Assembly (NCBI GenBank): GCA_963825565.1
Contig: CAWGTW010000006.1
Coordinates: 1 to 64,000 of the forward strand
DNA: 64,000 nt
From: JBFGCT01 sp963825565
GTDB lineage: Bacteria; Actinomycetota; Acidimicrobiia; Acidimicrobiales; Ilumatobacteraceae
Direction: 5' to 3'
Shown here piece after piece: positions 28,015 through 35,850 of the stretch. Both the position numbers and the translations under genes were made by a program. Numbering within the stretch: position 1 is the first letter of the stretch; each line of letters opens with the position of its first letter. The notes under the pieces were generated by a model. That model did no database searches. It had not been told where the DNA came from and saw only the letters and a program-made list of their open reading frames with translations.

Positions 28015-29400
28015 TCAGCAACCGGCGGCGCGCACCGAGGGCGTCGGGTTGACGGCCAGCCCGCCGCCGGGGTGGATCTCGAAGTGCAGGTGGGGGATGC
28101 CCGTCGCGTTGCCGGTGTCGCCGTTGTAGCCGACGACCTCACCCTGGATGACCCGCCGGCTGGCCCCTTCGTACCGCGAGAGGTGGGCGTAGTAGTAGCG
28201 CGTCCCGTTGTCGGCGGTCAGCGACACCGCGTTACCGCCGAGCTTGTTCTGCTTGAACGTGGCGTACCCGTTGGCGACCGCGTAGATCGGCGTGCCCATC
28301 GGGGCGAGCATGTCGACGCCCTCGTGCCGCCGCCCACCAGAGCGGGGAGCACCCCACGAGTCGCCGTACGCCGATCCGAGCATCGGACAGATGATCCCGT
28401 CGACGTAACCGCCCCCGGCGAAGAGGATGATCGGGGTCGGCGTGCTCCCGGCGCCGCCGGTACCGGTCCGCCCCCCGCTGGTGCCGCCCGACGCACCGCT
28501 GTTGAGCGGGATCGTCTCGTAGGTGATCGGGACCGGGATCTGCGGCGAGAGCGCCGGCGCAGGGTCGCCGGCAGGGACCGAGTCGTCGGGCGAGACGTCG
28601 GGCACGGTGGTCGTCGTCGCCACCGTCACCGGGAGCTCCAGCCCCGGGTTGGGGAGGGCGCGGGCGGCGGCCTCGTTCTCACGCCGCACCTGTTCTTCGA
28701 TCCGGGCTCGCTCGGCCGCCTGCTGCGCGGCGAGCGCCTTGCGCACCGCCTCGTCCTGCAGGCGGGACGATTCGATCTCGCGCAGGCGCTCGACCTCGGC
28801 GTCGGCCTCGTCCTGCAGCCGGGCGAACTCCTCACGCGCCGACTCGATCTCCGCGCGGCGGTCGTTGAGCTCGACCCGCTTCGCGGCCAGGTCCTTCTGC
28901 GCGATGTCGTATCGGTCGAGCGTGTCGCCGCCCGAGCTGGTCATCACGTCGAAGAAGATCTCGGCCTGCACCTGGTCCTGGGGCGCCTCGATCCCGGTCA
29001 ACAGCGGGATCCCCGACGTCCCGCTGCTGACGAAGCGGGCCACGGCGATGCCCTCGACGTCGCGGCGGAGCCCTTCGACGGCCGCTTCGAGCACGTCGGC
29101 TTCGATCTTCAGGCGTTGTGCGTCGTCCTGGAGCAGTTCGAGGACCGACTGCGCCTCGAAGAACGCAGCCGCGGCTGCGTTCGCCCGATCGCGTGCGTTC
29201 TGGATCTCGCGGGCCGCGGCGCGGGCCGCGTCGTCGGTCGTCTGCGCTCCGGCCCCGCCGGGCACGAGCGCCCCGCCGACGACGATCACCAGGATGCACG
29301 CCAGCACCGATCGCAGCCGCCGCCCCTCGCTGATCAGCGAGCGCGCGACGCGGGTGGTCGCCGCCGGGTTCCGCATACGATCGGGGAGCCTAGTTGTCAT
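28015..29400 (-). CDS. Secreted M23-family murein peptidase with coiled coil
   Basis: Exported peptidoglycan hydrolase or hydrolase activator (EnvC/NlpD/RipA-like organisation). 461 residues. An N-terminal hydrophobic segment ('LACILVIVVGGALVPGG') ends at 'AGAQ'. A long Ala/Glu/Arg-rich coiled coil spans residues about 60-245, then a Pro/Thr and Gly/Ser linker. The C-terminal LytM domain shows 'HEGVDMLAPMGTPIYAVANG' with the metal His and Asp, and 'HLHFEIHPGG' with HxH, so it may be catalytic. ATG 29400 is used; ATG 29376 is an alternative with TAGGCT 10 nt upstream. It is divergent from the ABC ATPase gene 47 bp away. Confidence 0.9.
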   Translation of the reverse strand: MTTRLPDRMRNPAATTRVARSLISEGRRLRSVLACILVIVVGGALVPGGAGAQTTDDAARAAAREIQNARDRANAAAAAFFEAQSVLELLQDDAQRLKIEADVLEAAVEGLRRDVEGIAVARFVSSGTSGIPLLTGIEAPQDQVQAEIFFDVMTSSGGDTLDRYDIAQKDLAAKRVELNDRRAEIESAREEFARLQDEADAEVERLREIESSRLQDEAVRKALAAQQAAERARIEEQVRRENEAAARALPNPGLELPVTVATTTTVPDVSPDDSVPAGDPAPALSPQIPVPITYETIPLNSGASGGTSGGRTGTGGAGSTPTPIILFAGGGYVDGIICPMLGSAYGDSWGAPRSGGRRHEGVDMLAPMGTPIYAVANGYATFKQNKLGGNAVSLTADNGTRYYYAHLSRYEGASRRVIQGEVVGYNGDTGNATGIPHLHFEIHPGGGLAVNPTPSVRAAGC

Positions 29401-29447
29401 TGGGTTTTCGGCACGGTCAACTGGTCGGGCTTTCATCTGGGGGACCT

Positions 29448-30248
29448 ATGTCGGACGGAACACCTGCGGCGATCGAGCTACGCGACGTACACGTGCAGCG
29501 CGGCGCTCATTCGATCATCGGCAGGATCAGCCTGCGAGTTGAGCCCGAGGACCGCTGGGTCGTCCTCGGCGCGAACGGATCGGGCAAGACGACGCTGCTG
29601 CGGACGATGGCGATGTACGACCACCCGACGCGCGGCAGCGTCGAGGTCCTCGGGGAGCGGCTGGGCCGGACCGACGTTCGCACGCTCCGGCGGCGGGTCG
29701 GCTACGCCTCGGCGGCGCTCGCCGATCAGCTCCGACCGGGGATCAGCGCGCTCGATGTCGTCAAGACGGCGCGCTACGCCGCGCTCGAGCCATGGTGGCA
29801 CCGGTACACCGCCGAGGACGAGGGGCGGGCCGCAGCGTGCCTCGCCGAGCTCGGCGTCGAGCGGTTCGCCACCCGTCCGTTCGGCTCGCTGTCGTCGGGC
29901 GAGCAGCAGCGGGTGTTGCTCGCCCGCACGCTGATGAACGAGCCGGCGGTGGTCCTGCTCGACGAACCGGCGGCGCGGCTCGACCTCGGCGGCCGGGAAC
30001 AGCTCGTGATGACGCTCGACGAACTGGCGGCCGATCCGCGGGCGCCGGCGATGGTGATGGTCACCCACCACGTCGACGAGATCCCGCCGTCGATGACGCA
30101 CGCGATGCTGCTGCGCGACGGTGACGTAGTCGGCAGCGGGCCGCTCGATTCGGTGCTGACGGCCGCCTCGCTGACCGCCTGTTTCGGGTTGCCGCTCGCC
30201 GTCGAACGTCGCGCCGACGGCAGGTTCAGCGCGTGGGCGCTTCGCTGA
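29448..30248 (+). CDS. Lone ABC-transporter ATP-binding protein
   Basis: Nucleotide-binding subunit of 266 residues. Walker A is 'GANGSGKTT' (41-49), the signature 'LSSGEQQR', Walker B 'VVLLDEP', and the switch His in 'VMVTHHVDE'. The arrangement resembles the FecE/ModF type of metal-chelate importers. No permease or binding protein gene is adjacent; the zinc-binding lipoprotein lies 1.1 kb away across two minus-strand genes. It may join a membrane subunit encoded elsewhere or act without one. A GGGGGA ribosome site precedes ATG 29448. The end overlaps the SRPBCC gene by 23 bp. Confidence 0.9.
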   Translation: MSDGTPAAIELRDVHVQRGAHSIIGRISLRVEPEDRWVVLGANGSGKTTLLRTMAMYDHPTRGSVEVLGERLGRTDVRTLRRRVGYASAALADQLRPGISALDVVKTARYAALEPWWHRYTAEDEGRAAACLAELGVERFATRPFGSLSSGEQQRVLLARTLMNEPAVVLLDEPAARLDLGGREQLVMTLDELAADPRAPAMVMVTHHVDEIPPSMTHAMLLRDGDVVGSGPLDSVLTAASLTACFGLPLAVERRADGRFSAWALR

Positions 30249-30678
30249 CCAGTTCCAGCAGCCGCTCGCTCCCCCGACGCACGGCGTCGTCGAGCACCCG
30301 CTCGAGCACGGCGCCGGCCCACAGGCTGCCTCCGTAGCGCAGCGTCATCGTCAGTTCGGTGCCCGGCGCAGCGGTCGCCAGGTCTGCGCGGAGCAGCCAG
30401 GGGGCGTGGGTCCGGCCGTCGACCTCGGCCCGCTCGAAGACGACGCTGGTTGCCGGCTCGTGGTGGGTGCGGGTCATCCGCAGCCGCTTCGATCGGGCGA
30501 GCGGTCCGAGCTCGGCGCGCAGCTCGACATCCCAGGCGCGGTCCTCACCCGGTCGTGGGGCGGCGGCGGCGACGTCGTGGACGAGGTTCATCCACGCCGG
30601 ATACCGGCCGAGGTCGTCGACGTAGCCGAACAGCTCCTCGGCGCTGCACGGCGCGACCAGCCGGCGCTCGATCTCCAT
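30226..30678 (-). CDS. SRPBCC-family (START/Bet v1-like) protein
   Basis: A 150-residue soluble protein of the polyketide-cyclase/START fold. 'IERRLVAPCSAEELFGYVDD' at the N-terminus is the typical beta strand plus helix (boundary 'YPAWMNLVHDV'), and the C-terminal helix is 'LERVLDDAVRRGSERLLEL'. These domains hold hydrophobic ligands; no catalytic role can be assigned. It starts 4 nt after the DUF3499 gene, forming a two-gene operon, and overlaps the ABC ATPase end. Confidence 0.8.
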   Translation of the reverse strand: MEIERRLVAPCSAEELFGYVDDLGRYPAWMNLVHDVAAAAPRPGEDRAWDVELRAELGPLARSKRLRMTRTHHEPATSVVFERAEVDGRTHAPWLLRADLATAAPGTELTMTLRYGGSLWAGAVLERVLDDAVRRGSERLLELVSEAPTR

Positions 30679-30682
30679 CCCG

Positions 30683-31210
30683 CTACGACGGCCGAGGCCG
30701 GTCGGCGCCGCGAAACGCGCGGGCGAGCAACGGGCTGCGCGCTGCGAGCAGCCCGTCGAGGTCGTCCGCGTTGTCGAACGTCGGCGTCCAGGGATCGGGG
30801 GCCTCGGGGTCCGGCGCCGAGCCCGGTGGGCGGTCGGCCGGTTCGACCGGTTCGACCGGTTCGATCGCGTCCGCCGATCGGTCGACGGGGACCGGCGCCG
30901 GGCCATCGAGGTCGATGCCGAGCGCGAGCTGGTCGGCGACCGCCCGGCGCGGTGCCGCTCGTCGCGCCGGGCGAGAGGCCCGGTGCGCGGTCGGCGGCCG
31001 GAACAGGTGCAGGTCGGGATCGCGGAGGTCGTCCAGGGTCCAGTTGCGGGGGACGACCATCGAGTCGGCGTGGCGGCGACACAGCACGCCGTGCGACGGA
31101 TCGTCACCGTCGCTCAGCGAGTCGAGCCAGAAGACGAGGTCGGCGGGTCGCATCCCGTACGACACCGAGGCCGGATCGGAACAACCGGGTCGTTCGCACA
31201 GCCGCTGCAT
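30683..31210 (-). CDS. DUF3499-family protein
   Basis: Actinobacterial conserved protein of 175 residues. The N-terminal 65 residues carry a probable zinc-binding set: 'LCERPGCSDPASVSYG' (CxxxxC) and 'GVLCRRHADSMVVPRNW' (C...H), the DUF3499 hallmark. The remainder is acidic and Pro-rich, with 'EPVEPVEPA' repeats and a short C-terminal helix. Function unknown; the family is largely confined to actinobacteria. ATG 31210 is used because the Cys motif begins immediately. It is divergent from the zinc-binding lipoprotein gene. Confidence 0.82.
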   Translation of the reverse strand: MQRLCERPGCSDPASVSYGMRPADLVFWLDSLSDGDDPSHGVLCRRHADSMVVPRNWTLDDLRDPDLHLFRPPTAHRASRPARRAAPRRAVADQLALGIDLDGPAPVPVDRSADAIEPVEPVEPADRPPGSAPDPEAPDPWTPTFDNADDLDGLLAARSPLLARAFRGADRPRPS

Positions 31211-31319
31211 CGCCACGTCACCGTAGTGCCGCACCGGGGGCGGCGGCGGGACCCAGCCCACCGGCGCCGCGCCGGATGCCGCGCCCGATCATGGCTGTGG
31301 TCGCGCAGGGTCGTCGCCG

Positions 31320-31348
31320 TACACTCCGTCGTGTGAGAAGGATTCTCA
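31320..31348 (+). promoter_or_regulatory. Promoter with Zur-type operator for the zinc-binding lipoprotein
   Basis: TACACT (31320-31325) plus 7 nt leads to GTG 31333. The perfect inverted repeat TGAGAA-GGA-TTCTCA covers 31334-31348. It matches the actinobacterial Zur pattern TGAnAATnATTnTCA at all the palindromic outer positions. A repressor bound there would sit on the transcription start, the expected logic for zinc repression of a zinc-uptake gene. Confidence 0.65.
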
Positions 31349-32292
31349 GTCCTACTTGCGGGCGGCGGACGATGGCACTCGCCGCCCTGGCGCTCGCCGC
31401 CGCGGCATGCGGGAGCGACGGCGCCGGTTCGGCCACCACTGCGAGCGGGGCGAGCCGGCCGACGATCGTCGTCTCGACCTCGGTGTGGGGCGATGTCGTG
31501 GGCGCGGCGTTCGGCGACGTGGCCGACGTCGAGGTGCTGATCCCGGTGGGCGCCGACCCACACGACTTCGCCCCCTCGGCACGCCAGGCCGAGCAGATGG
31601 AGGACGCCGATCTCCTCGTCGTCAACGGTCTGGGGCTGGAGGCGGGCATGACCGACCTGATCGCCCGGGTCGAGGAAGGTGGGACGCCGGTCGTCGAGCT
31701 GGCCGCCACGATCGCCACGATCGAGGGCGAGGGTGGTGCGGCCGACCCTCACGTCTGGATGGATCCGATCCGCGTCGGCCAGGCGATCGAGGCCCTGGGC
31801 GCGGAGCTCGGCGACCGTATGGCGGTCGGACGCCCGGCGATCGAGGCGGCGACCACGGCCTACGTCGACGGGCTCACCGCCCTCGACGCGCGGATCGATG
31901 ACACGCTCGCGTCGATCCCGTCCGAGCGTCGCCTCCTGGTCACCAACCACGACTCCTTCGCCTACTTCGCCGATCGCTACGGGTTCGAGGTCGTCGGCAC
32001 CGTGCTCCCGTCGAACAACACCAGCGCCTCGGCATCGGCCGCCGACCTGGTCGAGCTGGCGGCGTTGATCCGCGAGTTCGGCGTGCCGGCGATCTTCGCC
32101 GAGACCACCGAGTCGGATCAGCTCGCGCAGGCACTGGCCGACGAGGTCGGTGACCACGTCGCCGTGGTCGAGTTGTACACCGGCAGCCTCGGCGCGCCCG
32201 GTTCGGGGGCCGACACGTACGCCGGATTGATGACGACGAACGCGGCGCGCATCGCCGACGCGCTGACCGCCGACCCGGCGACCGGCCCTTGA
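31333..32292 (+). CDS. znuA: Zinc/manganese ABC-transporter substrate-binding lipoprotein (ZnuA-like)
   Basis: Cluster A-I (SBP_bac_9) metal-binding lipoprotein of 319 residues. The lipobox is 'LAAAAC'. Metal ligand positions of the family are visible: 'VGADPHDFAPS', 'DPHVWMDP', 'VTNHDSFAYFADRYG' and 'AIFAETTESDQ' (acidic fourth ligand). The His-rich loop found in many ZnuA proteins is absent. GTG 31333 gives a proper basic n-region. ATG 31372 is an alternative but would leave no positive charges. A Zur-like box overlaps the start, so zinc rather than manganese is favoured. No znuB or znuC is adjacent. Confidence 0.88.
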   Translation: MRRILSPTCGRRTMALAALALAAAACGSDGAGSATTASGASRPTIVVSTSVWGDVVGAAFGDVADVEVLIPVGADPHDFAPSARQAEQMEDADLLVVNGLGLEAGMTDLIARVEEGGTPVVELAATIATIEGEGGAADPHVWMDPIRVGQAIEALGAELGDRMAVGRPAIEAATTAYVDGLTALDARIDDTLASIPSERRLLVTNHDSFAYFADRYGFEVVGTVLPSNNTSASASAADLVELAALIREFGVPAIFAETTESDQLAQALADEVGDHVAVVELYTGSLGAPGSGADTYAGLMTTNAARIADALTADPATGP

Positions 32293-32337
32293 CGACCAAG
32301 CGCAGCCGGGGGATCATCGGGCAGGAGGTCCCGACCG

Positions 32338-32814
32338 ATGAACGTCACGATCACGTCGCGTCCCGCCGACGAACAGTTCGCCAGGGTCGACCTCGTCAAG
32401 CAGGCGGTCGGCGAGCCGGTGCTGCCGGGCGACGACCGCAACTGGATCCTCGGTGAGCCCGTCGTCGTCGACGTCGGCGACGGGGAGGTCGTCACCGTGC
32501 CGCTCGGCTTCACGACCGACGGTGCGTCGATTCCCGCGATCGCCCAGCGGTTGACCGGGTGGAAGCCGTTCGAGGGTCCGCAGCGATGGGCCGGCATCGT
32601 CCACGACTGGCTGTACTACCAGGACGGCTACGACCGCAAACGGGCCGACAAGATCTTCCGCGACATCTTGCGCTCCGAGGGGGCGACCGGGTTCCGGACC
32701 GCGGCGATGTACTGGGCGGTGCGGCTGTTCGGCCGGGCGGCGTACGTCAGCAACCAGCTGCGCGACGTCGAGGACCGGATCTGGGGCAACCCGGCCTACC
32801 CCCGCCACGCCTGA
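32338..32814 (+). CDS. DUF1353 domain protein
   Basis: A 158-residue protein matching DUF1353, a family common in phage and found singly on chromosomes. Core motifs are 'VPLGFTTDGASIPAIAQRL', 'AGIVHDWLYYQDGYDRKRAD' with a His-Asp pair, and 'MYWAVRLFGRAAYV'. The conserved His/Asp suggest a hydrolase-like site, but no activity is established to my knowledge. A strong AGGAGG ribosome site lies 7-8 nt before ATG 32338. No other phage gene is near, so it looks domesticated or independent. Confidence 0.8.
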   Translation: MNVTITSRPADEQFARVDLVKQAVGEPVLPGDDRNWILGEPVVVDVGDGEVVTVPLGFTTDGASIPAIAQRLTGWKPFEGPQRWAGIVHDWLYYQDGYDRKRADKIFRDILRSEGATGFRTAAMYWAVRLFGRAAYVSNQLRDVEDRIWGNPAYPRHA

Positions 32815-32944
32815 GCGGGCGCGGGCGCGCGGGAGCCGTCGGCGACCAGCGCTCACCGACCCCCGGCCGGCGATGCCCCGACGCGCGACCCGGCGTCGAG
32901 GACGAGCCGACATCGATGGCACCGGCGTGGGAGGCTCACCCACG

Positions 32945-34273
32945 ATGCGCATCCGAGCGGTCGTCATCGCCGTCGTGGCGGCCATCACCGCGGGATGTAC
33001 GGGTTCATCCGACGACTCGTCGCCGCCGGACACCGGTCCGGTCGGGACGGCCGGCACCACCGCCACCGAGCCGGGCTCCGTGCAGGTGCCGACCGGACCG
33101 GGCGCCCCGATCGTCGACGGCGTTGCCAACGGCCTGATCCTCGTCCATGACCGGGAGGGTGGGACCGATGCGCTCGCGACGTACCAGGACGACGGCACCA
33201 AGGTCGCCGGCTACGCGCGCGGCGCCGGCGAGGTGATCTGGCAGCCGATCTGGTCACCGGACGGGCGACGGATCGCGTGGACCCGGAGCGAGGACGGCGC
33301 GACCTGGGAGCTGGTCACCGCTGCGGTCGACGGGACCGACCGCACGACCCACCTGCTGCCGGGGCGACCGGATTACATCACCTACGATCCGACGGCCTCG
33401 AGGGTGCTCGCGCTCACGCCGTCGCCCGAGGGCTTCGGGCTGGTCATCGTCCAGGTCGGCGAGCCGGCCGACGGCGACGCCGCGCTCGCGCTCGTCGACG
33501 TCGGTGCGCCCTACTTCTCCGACTTCTCGCCCGACGGTGACCGGGTCGTCGCCCACGTCGGCGGCGACCTGCGCGTCGTCGGCGTCGATGGCGATCGCCA
33601 ACCGCTCGGGCTCTCATCGGTTCGCCACCAGACCCCGGCCTGGCACCCGACCGAGCAGCTCGTGTTCGTAGCCACCGACGAGATCGGCGGGAACCGACTC
33701 GTGTCGTACGACGTGACCAGCGGCGCGACCGTCGAGCTGGCCACCTTCGACGCGTTCGTCGCGTTCGACCTCGACCCGACCGGCTCGCTGCTGGCGGTGT
33801 CGGCGTTCGCACCCGACGACGGTGACGGCGCGCTCCTGGCCCTGCGCTCGGCCGAGTCGCGCGAGGACGCACCTCGCCTCGACGGCGGCTTGTGGATCGT
33901 CGACGTCGCCGGCGGCGCGCCACGCCAGCTCGACTTGCGGGCGCCGTCCGCGCCGATGTGGGATCCGACGGGGTCGCGGGTGCTCGCCCGCACGTCGGTC
34001 GACGGCCCGGGCACGTGGAACGTGTACGAGCTGGACGGCACGCGATCGGCGACCACCGACTTGACGATCGAGGACTCGCTGATGCCGCTCTACCTGCCGT
34101 TCTGGGATCAGTACGTTCGCAGCCAGACGCTGTGGTCTCCCGACGGCGGCCGGTTCGTTCACGTCGGACGTGACGACGAGGGTCTGTCGGGCGTGTGGGT
34201 CCACGACGCGGCCACGACCGGACCGTCGACCTACCTCACCTCCGGCGACCTCGCGTTCTGGTCGCCGACCTGA
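32945..34273 (+). CDS. Beta-propeller (TolB/PD40-like) lipoprotein
   Basis: Exported lipoprotein of 442 residues. The signal peptide ends at 'AAITAGC', then a Ser/Asp/Pro-rich linker. The body contains PD40/WD40-like blades: 'IWSPDGRRIAWTRSEDG' (about residue 100), 'DFSPDGDRVVAHVGGDL', 'MWDPTGSRVLARTSVDG', 'LWSPDGGRFVHVGRDD' and a last 'LAFWSPT', consistent with a six- or seven-bladed propeller. Such proteins act as binding platforms; the ligand is unknown. Its ribosome site GGGAGG lies inside a small GTGGG...CCCAC hairpin. Converges on the membrane protein at 34330 with a terminator between. Confidence 0.85.
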   Translation: MRIRAVVIAVVAAITAGCTGSSDDSSPPDTGPVGTAGTTATEPGSVQVPTGPGAPIVDGVANGLILVHDREGGTDALATYQDDGTKVAGYARGAGEVIWQPIWSPDGRRIAWTRSEDGATWELVTAAVDGTDRTTHLLPGRPDYITYDPTASRVLALTPSPEGFGLVIVQVGEPADGDAALALVDVGAPYFSDFSPDGDRVVAHVGGDLRVVGVDGDRQPLGLSSVRHQTPAWHPTEQLVFVATDEIGGNRLVSYDVTSGATVELATFDAFVAFDLDPTGSLLAVSAFAPDDGDGALLALRSAESREDAPRLDGGLWIVDVAGGAPRQLDLRAPSAPMWDPTGSRVLARTSVDGPGTWNVYELDGTRSATTDLTIEDSLMPLYLPFWDQYVRSQTLWSPDGGRFVHVGRDDEGLSGVWVHDAATTGPSTYLTSGDLAFWSPT

Positions 34274-34300
34274 GCGATCGGACGGCGATCGGACGTCGTC

Positions 34301-34320
34301 GACGCCGCCGGAGCGGCGTC
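34301..34320. terminator. Two-way terminator hairpin
   Basis: GACGCCGC, loop CGGA, GCGGCGTC: a perfect 8-bp stem midway between the convergent ends at 34273 and 34330. Confidence 0.6.
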
Positions 34321-34329
34321 ACGTCGACC

Positions 34330-34875
34330 TCACGCGCCGGTGCGGCGGCTCCGCATTCGTAGCCAGTCGCGCTCGGTGGTCGACGCGTGGTGCGACGCCG
34401 CGATCGCCACGATCGCTGCGATCAGACCGACGAACACCGCCGCGAGGCACCCGGAGTCGACCGCGGTGTCCACGGTCATCGTGCCGTGCGCGCCGACCTC
34501 GCTGAAGGGATCGCGGACCACGAACAAGGTCGCGGCGACCACCGTGGCACCGACGATCACCGCGGCCGCCCGGAGCGCCGGCCGCGTGCGAAACACGTAG
34601 TGGTCGGGTGACTGCGCCGTCGCCAGCAACAGCGCATCGGCGCTGCCGACCGCGAGCACCGAGACGACCACGAGCACGGTCACCGCACGTCCGAGCGCCT
34701 CGCCGTGGTGGCCAGCGGCGGTGATCCAGTGGGCGGCGAGGAGCCCGACGGTCCCGGCGCCGAGCAGGGTCAACGCCACGCCGTGACGCAACCCGGCCGA
34801 CCACGACCTCGGCGCGCGCCGACGGCGGGAGTGGCGCGTCGGGGACGGCGCCGACCTCACGGCCTTGCGGCCCAT
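34330..34875 (-). CDS. Hypothetical multi-pass membrane protein
   Basis: No family recognised. 181 residues with a very basic N-terminus ('RHSRRRRAPRSW') and four predicted hydrophobic helices: 'GVALTLLGAGTVGLLAAHWI', 'VTVLVVVSVLAVGSADALLL', 'ALRAAAVIVGATVVAATLFV' and 'CLAAVFVGLIAAIVAIAASH'. The C-terminus is short and basic. ATG 34875 has a GAGGGGG ribosome site. The upstream 34876-35022 stretch holds AT-richer sequence that could be its promoter. Confidence 0.65.
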   Translation of the reverse strand: MGRKAVRSAPSPTRHSRRRRAPRSWSAGLRHGVALTLLGAGTVGLLAAHWITAAGHHGEALGRAVTVLVVVSVLAVGSADALLLATAQSPDHYVFRTRPALRAAAVIVGATVVAATLFVVRDPFSEVGAHGTMTVDTAVDSGCLAAVFVGLIAAIVAIAASHHASTTERDWLRMRSRRTGA

Positions 34876-35022
34876 GTCGCCCCCTCTCGTCACCGTCGGC
34901 GCCCGGGACGCCGTGCCCCTCGATCGTTCCCGGAACGCAATTCTTGTGTTCGCAATCAACCTTGCACGACGCTACAACACCGCCCAGGGCCAAAGGTCAC
35001 GCCGGCGCCGATTCGGCGGACG

Positions 35023-35067
35023 CGACGAACGGGGGGTCGCTTCGGCGTGGCGACCCCCCGTTCGTCG
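35023..35067 (-). terminator. Very strong terminator hairpin
   Basis: An 18-bp perfect stem (35023-35040 with 35050-35067) containing a G6/C6 block, with a 9-nt loop beginning TTCGG. It lies 26 nt after the stop of the membrane protein at 35094 and would end that transcript. Confidence 0.75.
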
Positions 35068-35093
35068 GAGGCGTGGTCGATGATCGAGTCGGA

Positions 35094-35807
35094 TCAGACG
35101 GTGGACGTCGTGCCGTGCTCCTCGACCATGGCTTGCGGGATGGTGTCGGGGACGGTGACCTCGTCTCGCTTGCCGCGGGCGGCCCAGATCACGCCGCCGC
35201 CGGAGAGCATGAAGACCAGCCCGAGCCCACCGAACAGTGCGGCGAGTGCGAGTGCCAGCTGCAGCGTCGAGTGGGTGACCGTGCCGACGCCGAGCTCACC
35301 GACGAGGCCGTGGACCGTGCCGCTCCACGCCATCTCGCGGGCCGGACCCTCGAGCGGGTGCGAGCGGTCGAAGTCGGTCCAGTACTTGCCATCGACGGCG
35401 ACCTCATAGGTGCCGGCGTCGTAGGTGACGCCGTCGTACTCGACCGCTTCGTCGAGGGTGACGGTCTGGGTCCCGTCGAGCACGTGGTGGGCGATGGTCG
35501 CCATCTGGTACATGTACTCGGTGCCCGTGTTGACCAGCGGATCGTTGGGGTCGAGATCGCTTCCGACCACCGGGTACTTCCAGTCGTCGGTCAGCAGCGT
35601 CATGATCGCTTCGGCGCCTTCGGTGGTGCCGCGGTCGGTCAACTGGCCGTCTTCGTTGTAGCTGAGCGTGACGTTCTGCGCTTCGCTGAATGCCTGGAGC
35701 GAGCCGTAGCCGTCCTGGACCTTCGTGTAGGCGACCGCACCGGCGACCACGAAGACGAAGCCCACGACGAGGAGGAACGCGCCGAGGAGGTTGAATCGCT
35801 TGTTCAT
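35094..35807 (-). CDS. Hypothetical membrane protein with two TM helices and an outer domain
   Basis: 237 residues. TM1 is 'LLGAFLLVVGFVFVVAGAVA'. An acidic extracytoplasmic domain of about 145 residues follows, with Tyr-rich segments ('NTGTEYMYQMATIAHHVLDG', 'YEVAVDGKYWTDFDR'). TM2 is 'LALALAALFGGLGLVFMLSG', then a short basic tail. It resembles a family of actinobacterial small membrane proteins of unknown role. The start ATG 35807 has AAGGA 7-8 nt upstream. A long palindrome lies 22 bp upstream and a strong terminator after it, so it is a single-gene unit under specific control. Confidence 0.75.
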   Translation of the reverse strand: MNKRFNLLGAFLLVVGFVFVVAGAVAYTKVQDGYGSLQAFSEAQNVTLSYNEDGQLTDRGTTEGAEAIMTLLTDDWKYPVVGSDLDPNDPLVNTGTEYMYQMATIAHHVLDGTQTVTLDEAVEYDGVTYDAGTYEVAVDGKYWTDFDRSHPLEGPAREMAWSGTVHGLVGELGVGTVTHSTLQLALALAALFGGLGLVFMLSGGGVIWAARGKRDEVTVPDTIPQAMVEEHGTTSTV

Positions 35808-35828
35808 TGGGGGAATCCTTTCTCCACT

Positions 35829-35850
35829 GTTCGTGAACTCGTTCACGAAC
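35829..35850. promoter_or_regulatory. Perfect 22-bp palindromic operator
   Basis: GTTCGTGAAC, two bases TC, then the exact complement. The GAACnnGTTC core is typical of TetR-family operators (KstR-like sites share AACnnGTT). It lies just upstream of the membrane-protein gene at 35807. No TetR gene is in the window, so the regulator is encoded elsewhere. Confidence 0.65.
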
